Part shown: in pieces, positions 42,638 to 51,288 of the stretch
How the letters are laid out: every line of letters starts with the position of its first letter
How positions within the stretch are numbered: position 1 is the stretch's first letter
Assembly (NCBI RefSeq): GCF_000774145.1
Contig: NZ_KN322985.1
Coordinates: forward strand, 874,590-938,589
DNA from: Pseudomonas mediterranea CFBP 5447
GTDB lineage: Bacteria; Pseudomonadota; Gammaproteobacteria; Pseudomonadales; Pseudomonadaceae
Direction of reading: 5' to 3'
Length of the DNA: 64,000 nucleotides
The notes under the pieces: model-generated
What the model was told of the DNA's origin: nothing
The model's database searches: none
Seen by the model: the letters and a program-made list of their open reading frames with translations, nothing else
Made by a program: the position numbers and the translations under genes

Positions 42638-43129
42638 TCATTCGACGGCGGACGCTTCAATCTTGTCCAGGTGCGGCGCCTTGCCATTGCAACGGCGCTG
42701 GTCCTGACGCTGGGCTACTTCTTGCACCTCACGGCGGGTAACAAGGTCAGCCAAGCTGATACCGCTCAGAAACTCGTGGATCTGCAGGCTCAAGTCGCAC
42801 CACAGATGATGGGTCAGGCAAGTATCACCGCCATGGCAGTCGCCCAACCCCTGACATTTGGTCGCATCGACCGATTCGTTCACCGCATCGATCACCTGGG
42901 CGACCTGGATGCCTTGCATGTCGCGCGACAGCTGATAGCCGCCACCGGGACCACGCACGCTGGACACTAGGTTGCTGCGGCGCAGCTTGGCGAACAGCTG
43001 TTCAAGGTAAGACAGGGAAATGCCCTGGCGCTCGGAGATATCGGCCAGGGACACCGGCCCGTGCTGCGCATGCAATGCCAGGTCCAGCATCGCGGTCACG
43101 GCGTATCGGCCTTTTGTAGTCAGTCGCAT
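42638..43129 (-). CDS. iscR: Fe-S cluster regulator IscR
   Basis: A 163-residue Rrf2-family repressor that senses Fe-S status. The winged helix is in MRLTTKGRYAVTAMLDLAL onward. Cluster cysteines C92, C98 and C104 lie in ATKCQGLGDCHGGDTCLTHH. In the [2Fe-2S] form it represses its own operon. A match to the type 1 IscR box overlaps the promoter upstream. ATG 43129 is used; a TTG two codons earlier is an alternative. Confidence 0.97.
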   Translation of the reverse strand: MRLTTKGRYAVTAMLDLALHAQHGPVSLADISERQGISLSYLEQLFAKLRRSNLVSSVRGPGGGYQLSRDMQGIQVAQVIDAVNESVDATKCQGLGDCHGGDTCLTHHLWCDLSLQIHEFLSGISLADLVTRREVQEVAQRQDQRRCNGKAPHLDKIEASAVE

Positions 43130-43160
43130 GGACAATTACCACGGAGTTCGGAATGGGGCG

Positions 43161-43189
43161 AGTATGCAATTCCCGAGTAATTAAGTCAA
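43161..43189 (-). promoter_or_regulatory. isc operon promoter
   Basis: On the minus strand TTGACT (43184-43189) and CATACT (43161-43166) with exactly 17 bases between, about 30 bases before iscR. Confidence 0.7.
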
Positions 43190-43193
43190 CTAT
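43169..43193 (-). promoter_or_regulatory. IscR type 1 binding site
   Basis: A 25-base sequence reading ATAGTTGACTTAATTACTCG and then GGAAT on the minus strand resembles the type 1 IscR box. It covers the -35 hexamer and spacer, as expected for autorepression. Confidence 0.75.
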
Positions 43194-43287
43194 AAGACCT
43201 AGTGGAGCACTCGGGTTTACCCGCGAAAGAGCGCGCGCATGATAGCAAAGGGTGATTGCCGGGGACCAGCGATACCGCGTTATCGTT

Positions 43288-43382
43288 TATCGCGAGCAGG
43301 CTCGCTCCCACAAGGGATCCCTAGTGAGCACTCAATTGTGAGCACCACCGATCCTATGTGGGAGCGAGCCTGCTCGCGATGA
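43288..43382. repeat. REP pair, family A (inverted, long spacer)
   Basis: TATCGCGAGCAGGCTCGCTC and its inverse separated by about 50 bases, between cysE and iscR. Confidence 0.85.
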
Positions 43383-43393
43383 GGCCGGCCGGG

Positions 43394-44170
43394 CTAGCCG
43401 ACCTGGCTCTGATCCTTGTCCTTAACGCACGCGAAATCTTCCTCGCGCAGCTCAGGCAGGTCCTTGGCACAATAATTACTGCCCAGGTCCTTCAGGGCGC
43501 CGCACATCCCCTCCAGGCGTCCGTCGACGGCCTGCAGATGATCGAGCAGCTGATTGATAGCACGGGCGACCGGGTCGGGCATGTCTTCGCCGACACCGTA
43601 GGCGTCGAAACCGATCTTCTCGGCCATGGCCTTGCGCCGGGCGTCCTGTTCGTCATCGGACTTGACGATGATCCGCCCAGGAATACCCACCACGGTCGCG
43701 CCGGGCGGCACAGCCTTGGTGACCACGGCGTTGGAGCCGACCTTCGCCCCCGCCCCGACGGTGAACGGGCCGAGCACCTTGGCGCCCGCGCCGACCACCA
43801 CGCCATCGCCCAGGGTCGGGTGGCGCTTGCCCTTGTTCCAACTGGTACCACCCAGGGTCACGCCCTGATACAGGGTCACGTCATCGCCGATCTCGGCGGT
43901 TTCGCCGATGACAATGCCCATGCCGTGGTCGATGAAGAACCGGCGCCCGACCTTGGCTCCCGGATGGATCTCGATCCCGGTGAGCCAGCGACCGAAGTTG
44001 GATACCAACCGTGCCAGCCACTTCCAGCCCAGGTTCCACAGGGCGCCGGACAGACGATGGATCCAGATGGCGTGCATCCCCGGATAGCAGGTCAGCACTT
44101 CAAAGGCGTTGCGCGCCGCCGGGTCACGATGGAAAACGCTTTGGATATCTTCACGCAAACGATCGAACAT
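43394..44170 (-). CDS. cysE: Serine O-acetyltransferase
   Basis: A 258-residue enzyme making O-acetylserine for cysteine synthesis. The left-handed beta-helix hexapeptide repeats run through IEIHPGAKVGRRFFIDHGMG and IGDDVTLYQGVTLGGTSWNK; the catalytic His is in FIDHGMG. The C-terminal tail differs from the enteric form. It begins one base after the trmJ stop, and its product feeds IscS via cysteine, suiting the neighbouring isc operon. Confidence 0.96.
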   Translation of the reverse strand: MFDRLREDIQSVFHRDPAARNAFEVLTCYPGMHAIWIHRLSGALWNLGWKWLARLVSNFGRWLTGIEIHPGAKVGRRFFIDHGMGIVIGETAEIGDDVTLYQGVTLGGTSWNKGKRHPTLGDGVVVGAGAKVLGPFTVGAGAKVGSNAVVTKAVPPGATVVGIPGRIIVKSDDEQDARRKAMAEKIGFDAYGVGEDMPDPVARAINQLLDHLQAVDGRLEGMCGALKDLGSNYCAKDLPELREEDFACVKDKDQSQVG

Positions 44171-44171
44171 T

Positions 44172-44942
44172 TTAATCCTTCCGCTTAATCAGCTCGCCAC
44201 GGGCCGCTTTCTGGGTTTCCGTGAGGATGCCGCGCAATATATTCATCTCCGCCCGGCTGACCGAGCTTCGTCCGTACAACCGACGCAGGCGCGCCATCAA
44301 ATGCCGAGGTTTGTCCGGGTCGAGGAACTCGATGTCCACCAGGGTCTGTTCCAGGTGTTCATAGAATCGCTCCAGTTCGTCCATGGTCGCCAGTGTCTCA
44401 CTGCGCGGCGACGTCGCCTCATATTTTTCGACCTTGCTCGGCTTGCCTTCGGCCGCCAGCCAGGCCATGCGCACTTCATAGCTCAACACCTGCACCGCCG
44501 CCCCGAGGTTCAAGGAACTGAACTCCGGGTCGGAAGGGATATGCACGTGAAAGTGACATCGCTGCAGCTCGTCATTGGTCAGGCCGGAGTCTTCACGACC
44601 GAACACCAGTGCGATTTCGATACCCTGCGCGGCTTCCTCGACCACTTTCGTCCCGCATTCGCGGGGATCGAGCAACGGCCAAGGGATGCGGCGGTCGCGA
44701 GCACTGGTGCCGAGCACCAGATTGCAGCCCGCCAGGGCGTCTTCCAGGGTGGCGACGACCTGCGCACCGGCCAGGATGTCACCGGCGCCGGAGGCCCGGG
44801 CGTCGGCTTCGTGATGGGGGAACAAGCGAGGCTCGACCAGCACCAGCCGCGACAGGCCCATGTTCTTCATGGCCCGCGCAGCTCCGCCGATATTGCCCGG
44901 ATGGCTGGTATTGACCAGGACGACACGAATGTTCTGCAACAA
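44172..44942 (-). CDS. trmJ: tRNA Cm32/Um32 methyltransferase TrmJ
   Basis: A 256-residue SPOUT methyltransferase of position 32 in the tRNA anticodon loop. Conserved motifs are NIRVVLVNTSHPGNIGGAAR at the N-terminus, FGREDSGLTNDEL near residue 120 and IPSDPEFSSLNLGAAVQV near 140. The start is probably TTG 44942 (reading M-L-Q-N-I), with GAGAG upstream. The frame is open to an earlier codon at 44975, whose extra residues are not family-like. It is divergent from suhB. Confidence 0.93.
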   Translation of the reverse strand: MLQNIRVVLVNTSHPGNIGGAARAMKNMGLSRLVLVEPRLFPHHEADARASGAGDILAGAQVVATLEDALAGCNLVLGTSARDRRIPWPLLDPRECGTKVVEEAAQGIEIALVFGREDSGLTNDELQRCHFHVHIPSDPEFSSLNLGAAVQVLSYEVRMAWLAAEGKPSKVEKYEATSPRSETLATMDELERFYEHLEQTLVDIEFLDPDKPRHLMARLRRLYGRSSVSRAEMNILRGILTETQKAARGELIKRKD

Positions 44943-45086
44943 GGGAGGCGCTCTCGAACACGACAAAGGGAGCAAATCTTACCTAAGCACCTACCGTTAA
45001 GCTATGAAAGCGAACGCCAACCTTCTCCTCGGAAAAGTTTCTGATAGAATGCCCGGCTTTCTTTAACAACCTTAGGTGACACATCC

Positions 45087-45905
45087 ATGCAGCCCATGCT
45101 GAATATCGCGCTGCGCGCCGCCCGCAGCGCCAGTGAACTGATCTTCCGCTCCATCGAGCGCCTGGATACCATCAAGGTCGATGAAAAAGACGCCAAGGAC
45201 TACGTGTCCGAGGTTGATCGTGCCGCCGAACAGAAAATCGTCGATGCCCTGCGCAAGGCTTACCCGAACCACTCGATCATGGGTGAAGAGACCGGTATGC
45301 ACGCCGGCACCGGCATCGAGGGTGAAGAGTACCTGTGGATCATCGATCCGCTGGACGGCACCACCAACTTCCTGCGCGGCATTCCTCACTTCGCCGTCAG
45401 CATCGCCTGCAAATACCGTGGCCGCCTGGAGCACGCCGTCGTGCTGGATCCGGTTCGCCAGGAAGAATTCACCGCCAGCCGTGGCCGTGGCGCCCAACTG
45501 AACGGTCGCCGCCTGCGCGTCAGCGGCCGCACCAGCCTGGACGGCGCCCTGCTGGGTACCGGCTTCCCGTTCCGCGATGACCAGATGGACAACCTGGACA
45601 ACTACCTGGGCATGTTCCGCGCCCTGGTCGGCCAGACCGCCGGCATCCGCCGCGCCGGCGCCGCGAGCCTGGACCTGGCTTATGTGGCGGCCGGTCGTTT
45701 CGATGCGTTCTGGGAGTCGGGCCTGTCCGAATGGGACATGGCAGCGGGCGCCCTGCTGATCCAGGAAGCAGGTGGTTTGGTCAGCGACTTTACCGGTGGC
45801 CACGACTTCCTTGAAAAAGGCCACATCGTTGCCGGCAACACCAAGTGCTTCAAGGCTGTGTTGACCGCCATCCAGCCACACCTGCCACACTCGCTGAAGC
45901 GCTAA
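45087..45905 (+). CDS. suhB: Inositol-1-monophosphatase family protein SuhB
   Basis: A 272-residue Mg-dependent phosphatase. Metal-site motifs are GEETG near residue 68, DPLDGTTNFLRG near 86-97 and SEWDMAAGALLIQEAG near 215. In E. coli SuhB also joins the rRNA antitermination complex with NusA/B/E/G, and in P. aeruginosa it affects secretion systems and virulence. Divergent from trmJ; a terminator follows. Confidence 0.96.
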   Translation: MQPMLNIALRAARSASELIFRSIERLDTIKVDEKDAKDYVSEVDRAAEQKIVDALRKAYPNHSIMGEETGMHAGTGIEGEEYLWIIDPLDGTTNFLRGIPHFAVSIACKYRGRLEHAVVLDPVRQEEFTASRGRGAQLNGRRLRVSGRTSLDGALLGTGFPFRDDQMDNLDNYLGMFRALVGQTAGIRRAGAASLDLAYVAAGRFDAFWESGLSEWDMAAGALLIQEAGGLVSDFTGGHDFLEKGHIVAGNTKCFKAVLTAIQPHLPHSLKR

Positions 45906-45920
45906 GCGCCCCGGCCATAG

Positions 45921-45947
45921 AAAAGCACCCTACGGGGTGCTTTTTTT
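45921..45947 (+). terminator. suhB terminator
   Basis: AAAAGCACCC-TAC-GGGGTGCTTTTTTT, directly after suhB. Confidence 0.92.
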
Positions 45948-45952
45948 ATGCC

Positions 45953-46180
45953 GTGTGGGAGCGAGCCTGCTCGCGATGGCGGCGGCGCAGGCGACATACA
46001 GGCAAGCTGACACGACGCTATCGCGAGCAGGCTCGCTCCCACAGGAGAACTGCGCCGGGCCGCGGCATCTTTGACTGCTGAAAATCCAATGTGGGAGCGA
46101 GCCTGCTCGCGATGGCGGCGGCACAGGCGACATAGAGGCAAGCCGACACTGCGCTATCGCGAGCAGGCTCGCTCCCACAG
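45953..46180. repeat. Tandemly duplicated REP pair (four family A REPs)
   Basis: Two successive REP pairs share not only the GGGAGCGAGCCTGCTCGCGA arms but also a similar inner spacer (GATGGCGGCGG...CAGGCGACATA...AGGCAAGC.GACAC). The whole unit was therefore copied in tandem, about 135 bases apart. It sits between two similar terminators that face each other. Confidence 0.88.
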
Positions 46181-46210
46181 GGGATTGGGGTGAGCCAGGA
46201 ACGCGGGCAT

Positions 46211-46238
46211 AAAAAAAGCACCCCGAAGGGTGCTTTTT
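46211..46238 (-). terminator. Terminator of the glycine-zipper gene
   Basis: On the minus strand AAAAAGCACCC-TTC-GGGGTGCTTTTTTT, 14 bases after the stop codon. The stem is nearly the same as that of the suhB terminator. Confidence 0.9.
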
Positions 46239-46251
46239 CAATTCATTCGAA

Positions 46252-46800
46252 TTACTGGGCCGGTTGGTTCTGGCCCAGGATCAGTTGACCTTCCTTGTTC
46301 ACCGGGATCTGGTTGCCCGGGTCGCGATCCATGCGGACTTTGCCTTCCTTGCCGTCGAGCATGTAGCGCACGTCGTAGCCGACCACTTTGTCGCTGATGT
46401 CATTGACAGTGTTGCAGCGCGTTTGAGTGGTGGTGTAGGTGTCACGCTCCTGCATGCCTTCCTGAATCTTGTTACCGGCATAACCGCCACCGGCTGCACC
46501 CGCCACGGTGGCGATTTTCTTGCCGGTGCCGCCGCCGATCTGGTTACCCAACAGGCCACCCGCCACGGCGCCCAACACAGTACCGGCGATCTGATGTTGA
46601 TCCTGGACCGGCCGCTGCCGGGTCACGGTGACGTCCTTGCAGACCTCACGCGGGGTTTTGATCTGAGTCTTGACCGGCTCCACTGCCAGTACTTGCGCAT
46701 ACTCAGGACCACTTTTCACCAAGCTGTAGGTGGCGACCGCACCACCGGCAGTTACACCGACAGCACCCAATACCGCACCAACCAGCATCGATTTGTTCAC
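46252..46800 (-). CDS. Glycine-zipper 2TM domain lipoprotein-like protein
   Basis: A 182-residue membrane protein. It starts at GTG 46800 (read M-N-K-S) with a perfect AGGAGG seven bases upstream; no ATG fits. An N-terminal hydrophobic segment (residues 4-25) anchors it. Residues 72-105 are a glycine-zipper hairpin (AGTVLGAVAGGLLGNQIGGG, then AAGGGYAGNKIQ). The C-terminal part resembles the UmoD/SlyB-like domain (YDVRYMLDGKEGKVRMDRDP). Such proteins sit in the envelope and are linked to stress and membrane integrity. It follows secF after a terminator. Confidence 0.85.
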   Translation of the reverse strand: MNKSMLVGAVLGAVGVTAGGAVATYSLVKSGPEYAQVLAVEPVKTQIKTPREVCKDVTVTRQRPVQDQHQIAGTVLGAVAGGLLGNQIGGGTGKKIATVAGAAGGGYAGNKIQEGMQERDTYTTTQTRCNTVNDISDKVVGYDVRYMLDGKEGKVRMDRDPGNQIPVNKEGQLILGQNQPAQ

Positions 46801-46854
46801 TTGAACCTCCTGGGTATCACCAGCGGAATAATCCGCGCTTCTCCCAGCCTTGGA

Positions 46855-46890
46855 GCAAAAAAAAAGGCGCGAGTTCAACTCGCGCCTTTT
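46855..46890 (-). terminator. secF terminator
   Basis: On the minus strand GGCGCGAGTT-GAACTCGCGCC with a run of ten T residues, 28 bases after the secF stop. Confidence 0.92.
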
Positions 46891-46917
46891 CAGCGGTGAC
46901 GGGCGGGGCAACGAGCC

Positions 46918-47832
46918 TTACGGGCGGTCGTCCACCTGTGTCTCGGTGGCCGCCGGAGGAATAAGGTCCTCGGAGCTCAGGTTCAGCCAGATCAGCACCA
47001 CGTTGGCGATGTAAATCGACGAGTAGGTACCCGCCAATACACCGACAAACAGCGCAATGGAGAAACCGAACAGGTTGTCGCCACCAAAGAACAGCAGCGC
47101 GGCAATCGCCAGCAAGGTGGAGATCGACGTCGCCATGGTCCGCAGCAGGGTCTGGGTGGTCGAGATGTTGATGTTCTCGATCAACGAGGCCTTGCGCAGC
47201 ACGCGGAAGTTCTCACGCACCCGGTCGAACACCACGATGGTGTCGTTGAGCGAGTAACCGATGATCGCCAGTACCGCCGCCAGCACCGTCAGGTCGAAGG
47301 TGATCTGGAAGAACGACAGGATACCCACCGTCACGGCCACGTCGTGGATCAGCGAGACAATGGCGCCCACCGCGAACTTCCACTGAAAGCGGAAAGCCAG
47401 ATAGAGCAGGATGCCGCCCAGCGCCATCAGCATGCCAAGGCCGCCCTGGTCGCGCAGCTCTTCACCCACTTGCGGACCCACGAACTCGACGCGCTTGACC
47501 TTCGCCGGGTTGTCGCCACCGGCCTTCTGCAAGGCATCGGCAACCTGGTGACCCAGTTGCGGGTCTTCACCCGGCATGCGCACAAGCAGGTCGGTAGTTG
47601 CACCGAAGCTCTGCACGATGGCTTCGTGGTAGCCGGACGTTGCCAGCTGCTCACGCACCTTGGTCACGTCGGCCGGACGCTCGTAGGTCAGCTCGATGAG
47701 CGTACCGCCGGTGAAGTCCAGGCCGTAGTTCAGGCCCTTGGTGGCCCAGCTGAACAACGCCAGCACGGTGAGGAACAATGTGACGCCGAACGCAACGTTG
47801 CGAACGCCCATGAAGTTGATTGTACGTAACAT
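46918..47832 (-). CDS. secF: Protein translocase subunit SecF
   Basis: A 304-residue inner-membrane subunit that, with SecD, drives the last steps of Sec export using the proton gradient. It has six membrane spans: one near residue 15, a periplasmic loop with DFTGGTLIELTYE, then five spans from about 130 (including IIGYSLNDTIVVFDRVREN). It starts nine bases after the secD stop. Confidence 0.97.
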   Translation of the reverse strand: MLRTINFMGVRNVAFGVTLFLTVLALFSWATKGLNYGLDFTGGTLIELTYERPADVTKVREQLATSGYHEAIVQSFGATTDLLVRMPGEDPQLGHQVADALQKAGGDNPAKVKRVEFVGPQVGEELRDQGGLGMLMALGGILLYLAFRFQWKFAVGAIVSLIHDVAVTVGILSFFQITFDLTVLAAVLAIIGYSLNDTIVVFDRVRENFRVLRKASLIENINISTTQTLLRTMATSISTLLAIAALLFFGGDNLFGFSIALFVGVLAGTYSSIYIANVVLIWLNLSSEDLIPPAATETQVDDRP

Positions 47833-47841
47833 GGCAGCCCC

Positions 47842-49710
47842 TTAAATCCACAACTTCTTGAAGTCACGACCGCCAAAGATCAGGTTGACCATTGCGCGGG
47901 TCACCATGATGGCTGTGAACATCGAGGTAAAGATCCCGAGGGACATGGTCACTGCGAAGCCCTTGACCGGGCCGGTGCCCATGGCGAAGAGAATCCCGCC
48001 GACCAGCAACGTGGTCAGGTTGGCGTCGAGGATCGCGGTGAATGCCCGGCCGAAGCCTTCGTTGATTGCCCGCTGGATCGACATGCCCGCGGCGATCTCT
48101 TCACGTATCCGCGAGAAGATCAGCACGTTGGCGTCCACCGCCATACCCATGGTCAACACGATACCGGCGATACCCGGCAGGGTCAGCGTAGCGCCCAGCA
48201 GCGACATCAGGGCCAGCAGCATCACCATGTTCACCGCCAGCGCGACGGTGGCGATGATGCCGAAGAAGCGGTAGATGGCGATGATGAACAGGGACACGAA
48301 CAGCATGCCCCACAGCGACGCATCGATACCCTTGGTGATGTTGTCCGCACCCAGGCTCGGGCCAATGGTGCGCTCTTCAGCGAAGTACATCGGTGCGGCC
48401 AGGCCACCGGCGCGCAGCAGCAGGGCCAGCTCGGAGGACTCACCCTGGCCGTTCAGACCGGTGATGCGGAACTGGCTGCCCAATGGCGACTGGATGGTCG
48501 CCAGGCTGATGATCTTCTTCTCTTCCTTGAACGCCTGCACCGCGACGTCTTTCTCGACGCCGTCGACCACTTGCTTGGTATAGGTGGTGACCGGCTTCTG
48601 CTCGATGAAGATCACCGCCATGCTCCGACCGACGTTGCTGCGCGTGGCGCGGCTCATCAGTTCGCCGCCGTGGCCGTCGAGGTGGATGTTCACCTGTGGA
48701 CGACCGTGCTCGTCGAAGCTCGCCTTGGCATCGGTGACCTGGTCACCGGTGATGATCAGGCCGCGCTCGATCTGCGCCGCCGGGCGGTTGCCCTCACGGA
48801 ACTCGAAGCTCTCGGAAGTGGCCTTGGACGCACCCGGCTCGGCCGCGAGGCGGAACTCCAGGTTGGCGGTCTTGCCGAGGATACGCTTGGCTTCGGCGGT
48901 GTCCTGCACACCCGGCAGCTCGACCACGATGCGGTTGGCGCCCTGGCGCTGCACGATCGGTTCGGCCACACCCAGCTCGTTGACCCGGTTACGCACGGTG
49001 GTCAAGTTCTGCTTGATGGAGTATTCGCGGATTTCCGCCAGCTTGGCCGGGGTCATCGCCAGACGCAGCACCGGTTGACCATTGAGGTCGGCCGGCACAA
49101 TGTCGAAATCGTTGAAGGTCTTGCGGACCAGCGCACGGGCCTGTTCGCGGGTATCTTCATCGCTGAAGCCCAGCTGAATGGCACCGTTGAAGGCCGGCAG
49201 GCTGCGATAGCGCACGCGCTCCTTACGCAACAGGCTCTTGACGTCGCCTTCGTAGACTTTCATCCGCGCGTCGAGGGCTTTGTCCATGTCCACTTCCAGC
49301 AGGAAGTGCACACCGCCGGACAAGTCCAGGCCCAGCTTCATCGGATGCGCGCCGAATTTGCGCAGCCATTGCGGGGTGGTCTGGGCCAGGTTCAGGGCCA
49401 CGACGTATTCGTCGCCCAATGCCTTGCGCACCACGTCCTTGGCCGGCAACTGGTCTTCAGCCTTGACCAGGCGCAACAGGCCGCCCTTGCCGTTTTCGGC
49501 AACGGACGCAGCCTTGACTTCGATACCGGAGGTCTTGAGGGCCGCGCTCGCACGGTCCAGATCCGCCTGGGTGACCTGCAAGGCAGTGCTTGCGCCACTG
49601 ACCTGAATGGCCGGGTCATCCGGGTAGAGGTTGGGAGCGGAATAAATCAGACCGACCGCCAGCACCGCCAGGATCAGTACATATTTCCACAGAGGGTATT
49701 TGTTCAGCAT
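47842..49710 (-). CDS. secD: Protein translocase subunit SecD
   Basis: A 622-residue partner of SecF. The first span is at residues 8-25, the P1 periplasmic domain follows with LGLDLSGGVHFLLEVD, and the C-terminal RND-type spans include GMAVDANVLIFSRIREE near 520. ATG 49710 is taken, with an in-frame GTG one codon earlier. Confidence 0.97.
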   Translation of the reverse strand: MLNKYPLWKYVLILAVLAVGLIYSAPNLYPDDPAIQVSGASTALQVTQADLDRASAALKTSGIEVKAASVAENGKGGLLRLVKAEDQLPAKDVVRKALGDEYVVALNLAQTTPQWLRKFGAHPMKLGLDLSGGVHFLLEVDMDKALDARMKVYEGDVKSLLRKERVRYRSLPAFNGAIQLGFSDEDTREQARALVRKTFNDFDIVPADLNGQPVLRLAMTPAKLAEIREYSIKQNLTTVRNRVNELGVAEPIVQRQGANRIVVELPGVQDTAEAKRILGKTANLEFRLAAEPGASKATSESFEFREGNRPAAQIERGLIITGDQVTDAKASFDEHGRPQVNIHLDGHGGELMSRATRSNVGRSMAVIFIEQKPVTTYTKQVVDGVEKDVAVQAFKEEKKIISLATIQSPLGSQFRITGLNGQGESSELALLLRAGGLAAPMYFAEERTIGPSLGADNITKGIDASLWGMLFVSLFIIAIYRFFGIIATVALAVNMVMLLALMSLLGATLTLPGIAGIVLTMGMAVDANVLIFSRIREEIAAGMSIQRAINEGFGRAFTAILDANLTTLLVGGILFAMGTGPVKGFAVTMSLGIFTSMFTAIMVTRAMVNLIFGGRDFKKLWI

Positions 49711-49775
49711 CACGCCGCCCGCTTATGACGCGGGGCGCCTTGCGCGCCCCGTCGATTGAAGAGATGTTTGAAACC

Positions 49776-50111
49776 TTAGATCGCTTTCAGCGTGCCTTTT
49801 GGCAGCGTGGCCGCGATAGCGCCCTTCTGGAACTTCATTTCAACGGTGTCGGACACTTCCAGCACCACGAAATCGTCGGCCACTTTGGTGATCTTGCCGG
49901 CGATACCGCCAGTGGTCACCACTTCGTCGCCCTTCTGCAGGCTGCCGAGCAGGTTCTTCTGCTCTTTGGCGCGCTTGGCCTGTGGACGCCAGATCATCAG
50001 GTAGAAGATGACCAGGAAGCCGACCAGGAAAATCCACTCGAAACCGCCACCCATAGGCGCGGCTGCGGGAGCAGCGGCATCGGCCATGGCGTTAGAGATA
50101 AAAAAGCTCAT
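49776..50111 (-). CDS. yajC: Preprotein translocase subunit YajC
   Basis: A 111-residue single-pass membrane protein. The span lies near residues 27-43 (FEWIFLVGFLVIFYLMIW), then RPQAKRAKEQKNLLGSLQKG and a small cytoplasmic domain. It joins SecDF and is placed just upstream of secD as is usual. Confidence 0.96.
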   Translation of the reverse strand: MSFFISNAMADAAAPAAAPMGGGFEWIFLVGFLVIFYLMIWRPQAKRAKEQKNLLGSLQKGDEVVTTGGIAGKITKVADDFVVLEVSDTVEMKFQKGAIAATLPKGTLKAI

Positions 50112-50154
50112 TTAGCACTCCAGTTGCAAGTATTGAATCTTAGGATCGGAAAAC

Positions 50155-51288
50155 TCAGTCCAAGGGCGGCACAGGCAACCCGCGCTTGGCATAGAAGGCC
50201 TCGACGAAGGCGGCCAATGTACCCTGTTGAATAGCCTCGCGCAAACCAGCCATAAGCACCTGGTAATGGCGCAAATTGTGGATCGTATTCAGCATGCTAC
50301 CGAGCATTTCGCCGCACTTGTCCAAATGGTGCAGATAAGCGCGGGAGAAGTTCTTGCACGTGTAGCAGTCGCAGGTCGGATCCAGCGGCGAATCATCATG
50401 GCGATGAAACGCGTTACGGATCTTCAGCACGCCCGTGTCGATGAACAGATGCCCATTGCGGGCATTACGGGTTGGCATCACGCAATCGAACATGTCCACC
50501 CCGCGGCGCACACCCTCAACCAGATCTTCCGGTTTGCCAACGCCCATAAGGTAACGAGGTTTGTCAGCAGGCATCTGGCCCGGCAGGTAATCCAGCACTT
50601 TGATCATTTCGTGCTTGGGTTCTCCCACCGACAGGCCGCCAATGGCCAGGCCGTCGAAACCGATCTTGTCCAGGCCTTCGAGGGAGCGCATGCGCAGGTC
50701 CTGGTGCATGCCGCCCTGAACGATACCGAACAGCGCCGCCGTGTTGTCGCCATGGGCGTTCTTGGAGCGCTGGGCCCAGCGCAACGACAGTTCCATGGAC
50801 ACCCGTGCGACGTCTTCATCGGCCGGGTACGGAGTGCATTCGTCGAAGATCATCACGATATCCGAGCCCAGGTCGCGCTGGACCTGCATCGACTCTTCCG
50901 GGCCCATGAACACCTTGGAACCATCCACCGGCGAGGCGAAGGTCACGCCCTCCTCCTTGATCTTGCGCATGGCACCCAGGCTGAACACCTGGAAACCGCC
51001 TGAGTCGGTCAGGATCGGGCCTTTCCACTGCATGAAATCGTGCAGGTCGCCGTGGGCCTTGATCACTTCCATGCCCGGGCGCAGCCACAGGTGGAAGGTG
51101 TTGCCCAGGATGATCTCCGCACCGATGGCCTCGATGTCCCGAGGCAGCATGCCCTTGACCGTGCCGTAGGTGCCCACCGGCATGAACGCCGGGGTTTCCA
51201 CCGTACCGCGGGGGAAGGTCAGGCGACCGCGACGAGCCTTGCCATCGGTGGCGAGCAACTCGAAGGACATGCGACAGGTGCGACTCAT
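50155..51288 (-). CDS. tgt: tRNA-guanine transglycosylase
   Basis: A 377-residue enzyme swapping guanine-34 for preQ1 in queuosine tRNAs. Catalytic Asp residues are in LTDSGGFQVFSLG near 95 and in VMPTRNARNGH near 270. The zinc site is CDCYTCKNFSRAYLHH near 308. Start ATG 51288 overlaps the queA stop by four bases (ATGA), which favours it over the ATG six codons in. Confidence 0.97.
   Translation of the reverse strand: MSRTCRMSFELLATDGKARRGRLTFPRGTVETPAFMPVGTYGTVKGMLPRDIEAIGAEIILGNTFHLWLRPGMEVIKAHGDLHDFMQWKGPILTDSGGFQVFSLGAMRKIKEEGVTFASPVDGSKVFMGPEESMQVQRDLGSDIVMIFDECTPYPADEDVARVSMELSLRWAQRSKNAHGDNTAALFGIVQGGMHQDLRMRSLEGLDKIGFDGLAIGGLSVGEPKHEMIKVLDYLPGQMPADKPRYLMGVGKPEDLVEGVRRGVDMFDCVMPTRNARNGHLFIDTGVLKIRNAFHRHDDSPLDPTCDCYTCKNFSRAYLHHLDKCGEMLGSMLNTIHNLRHYQVLMAGLREAIQQGTLAAFVEAFYAKRGLPVPPLD

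Noticed and set aside
45953..46180. CRISPR-like repeat array
   Set aside because: The repeats are palindromic REP units in alternating orientation with related spacers; there are no cas genes.
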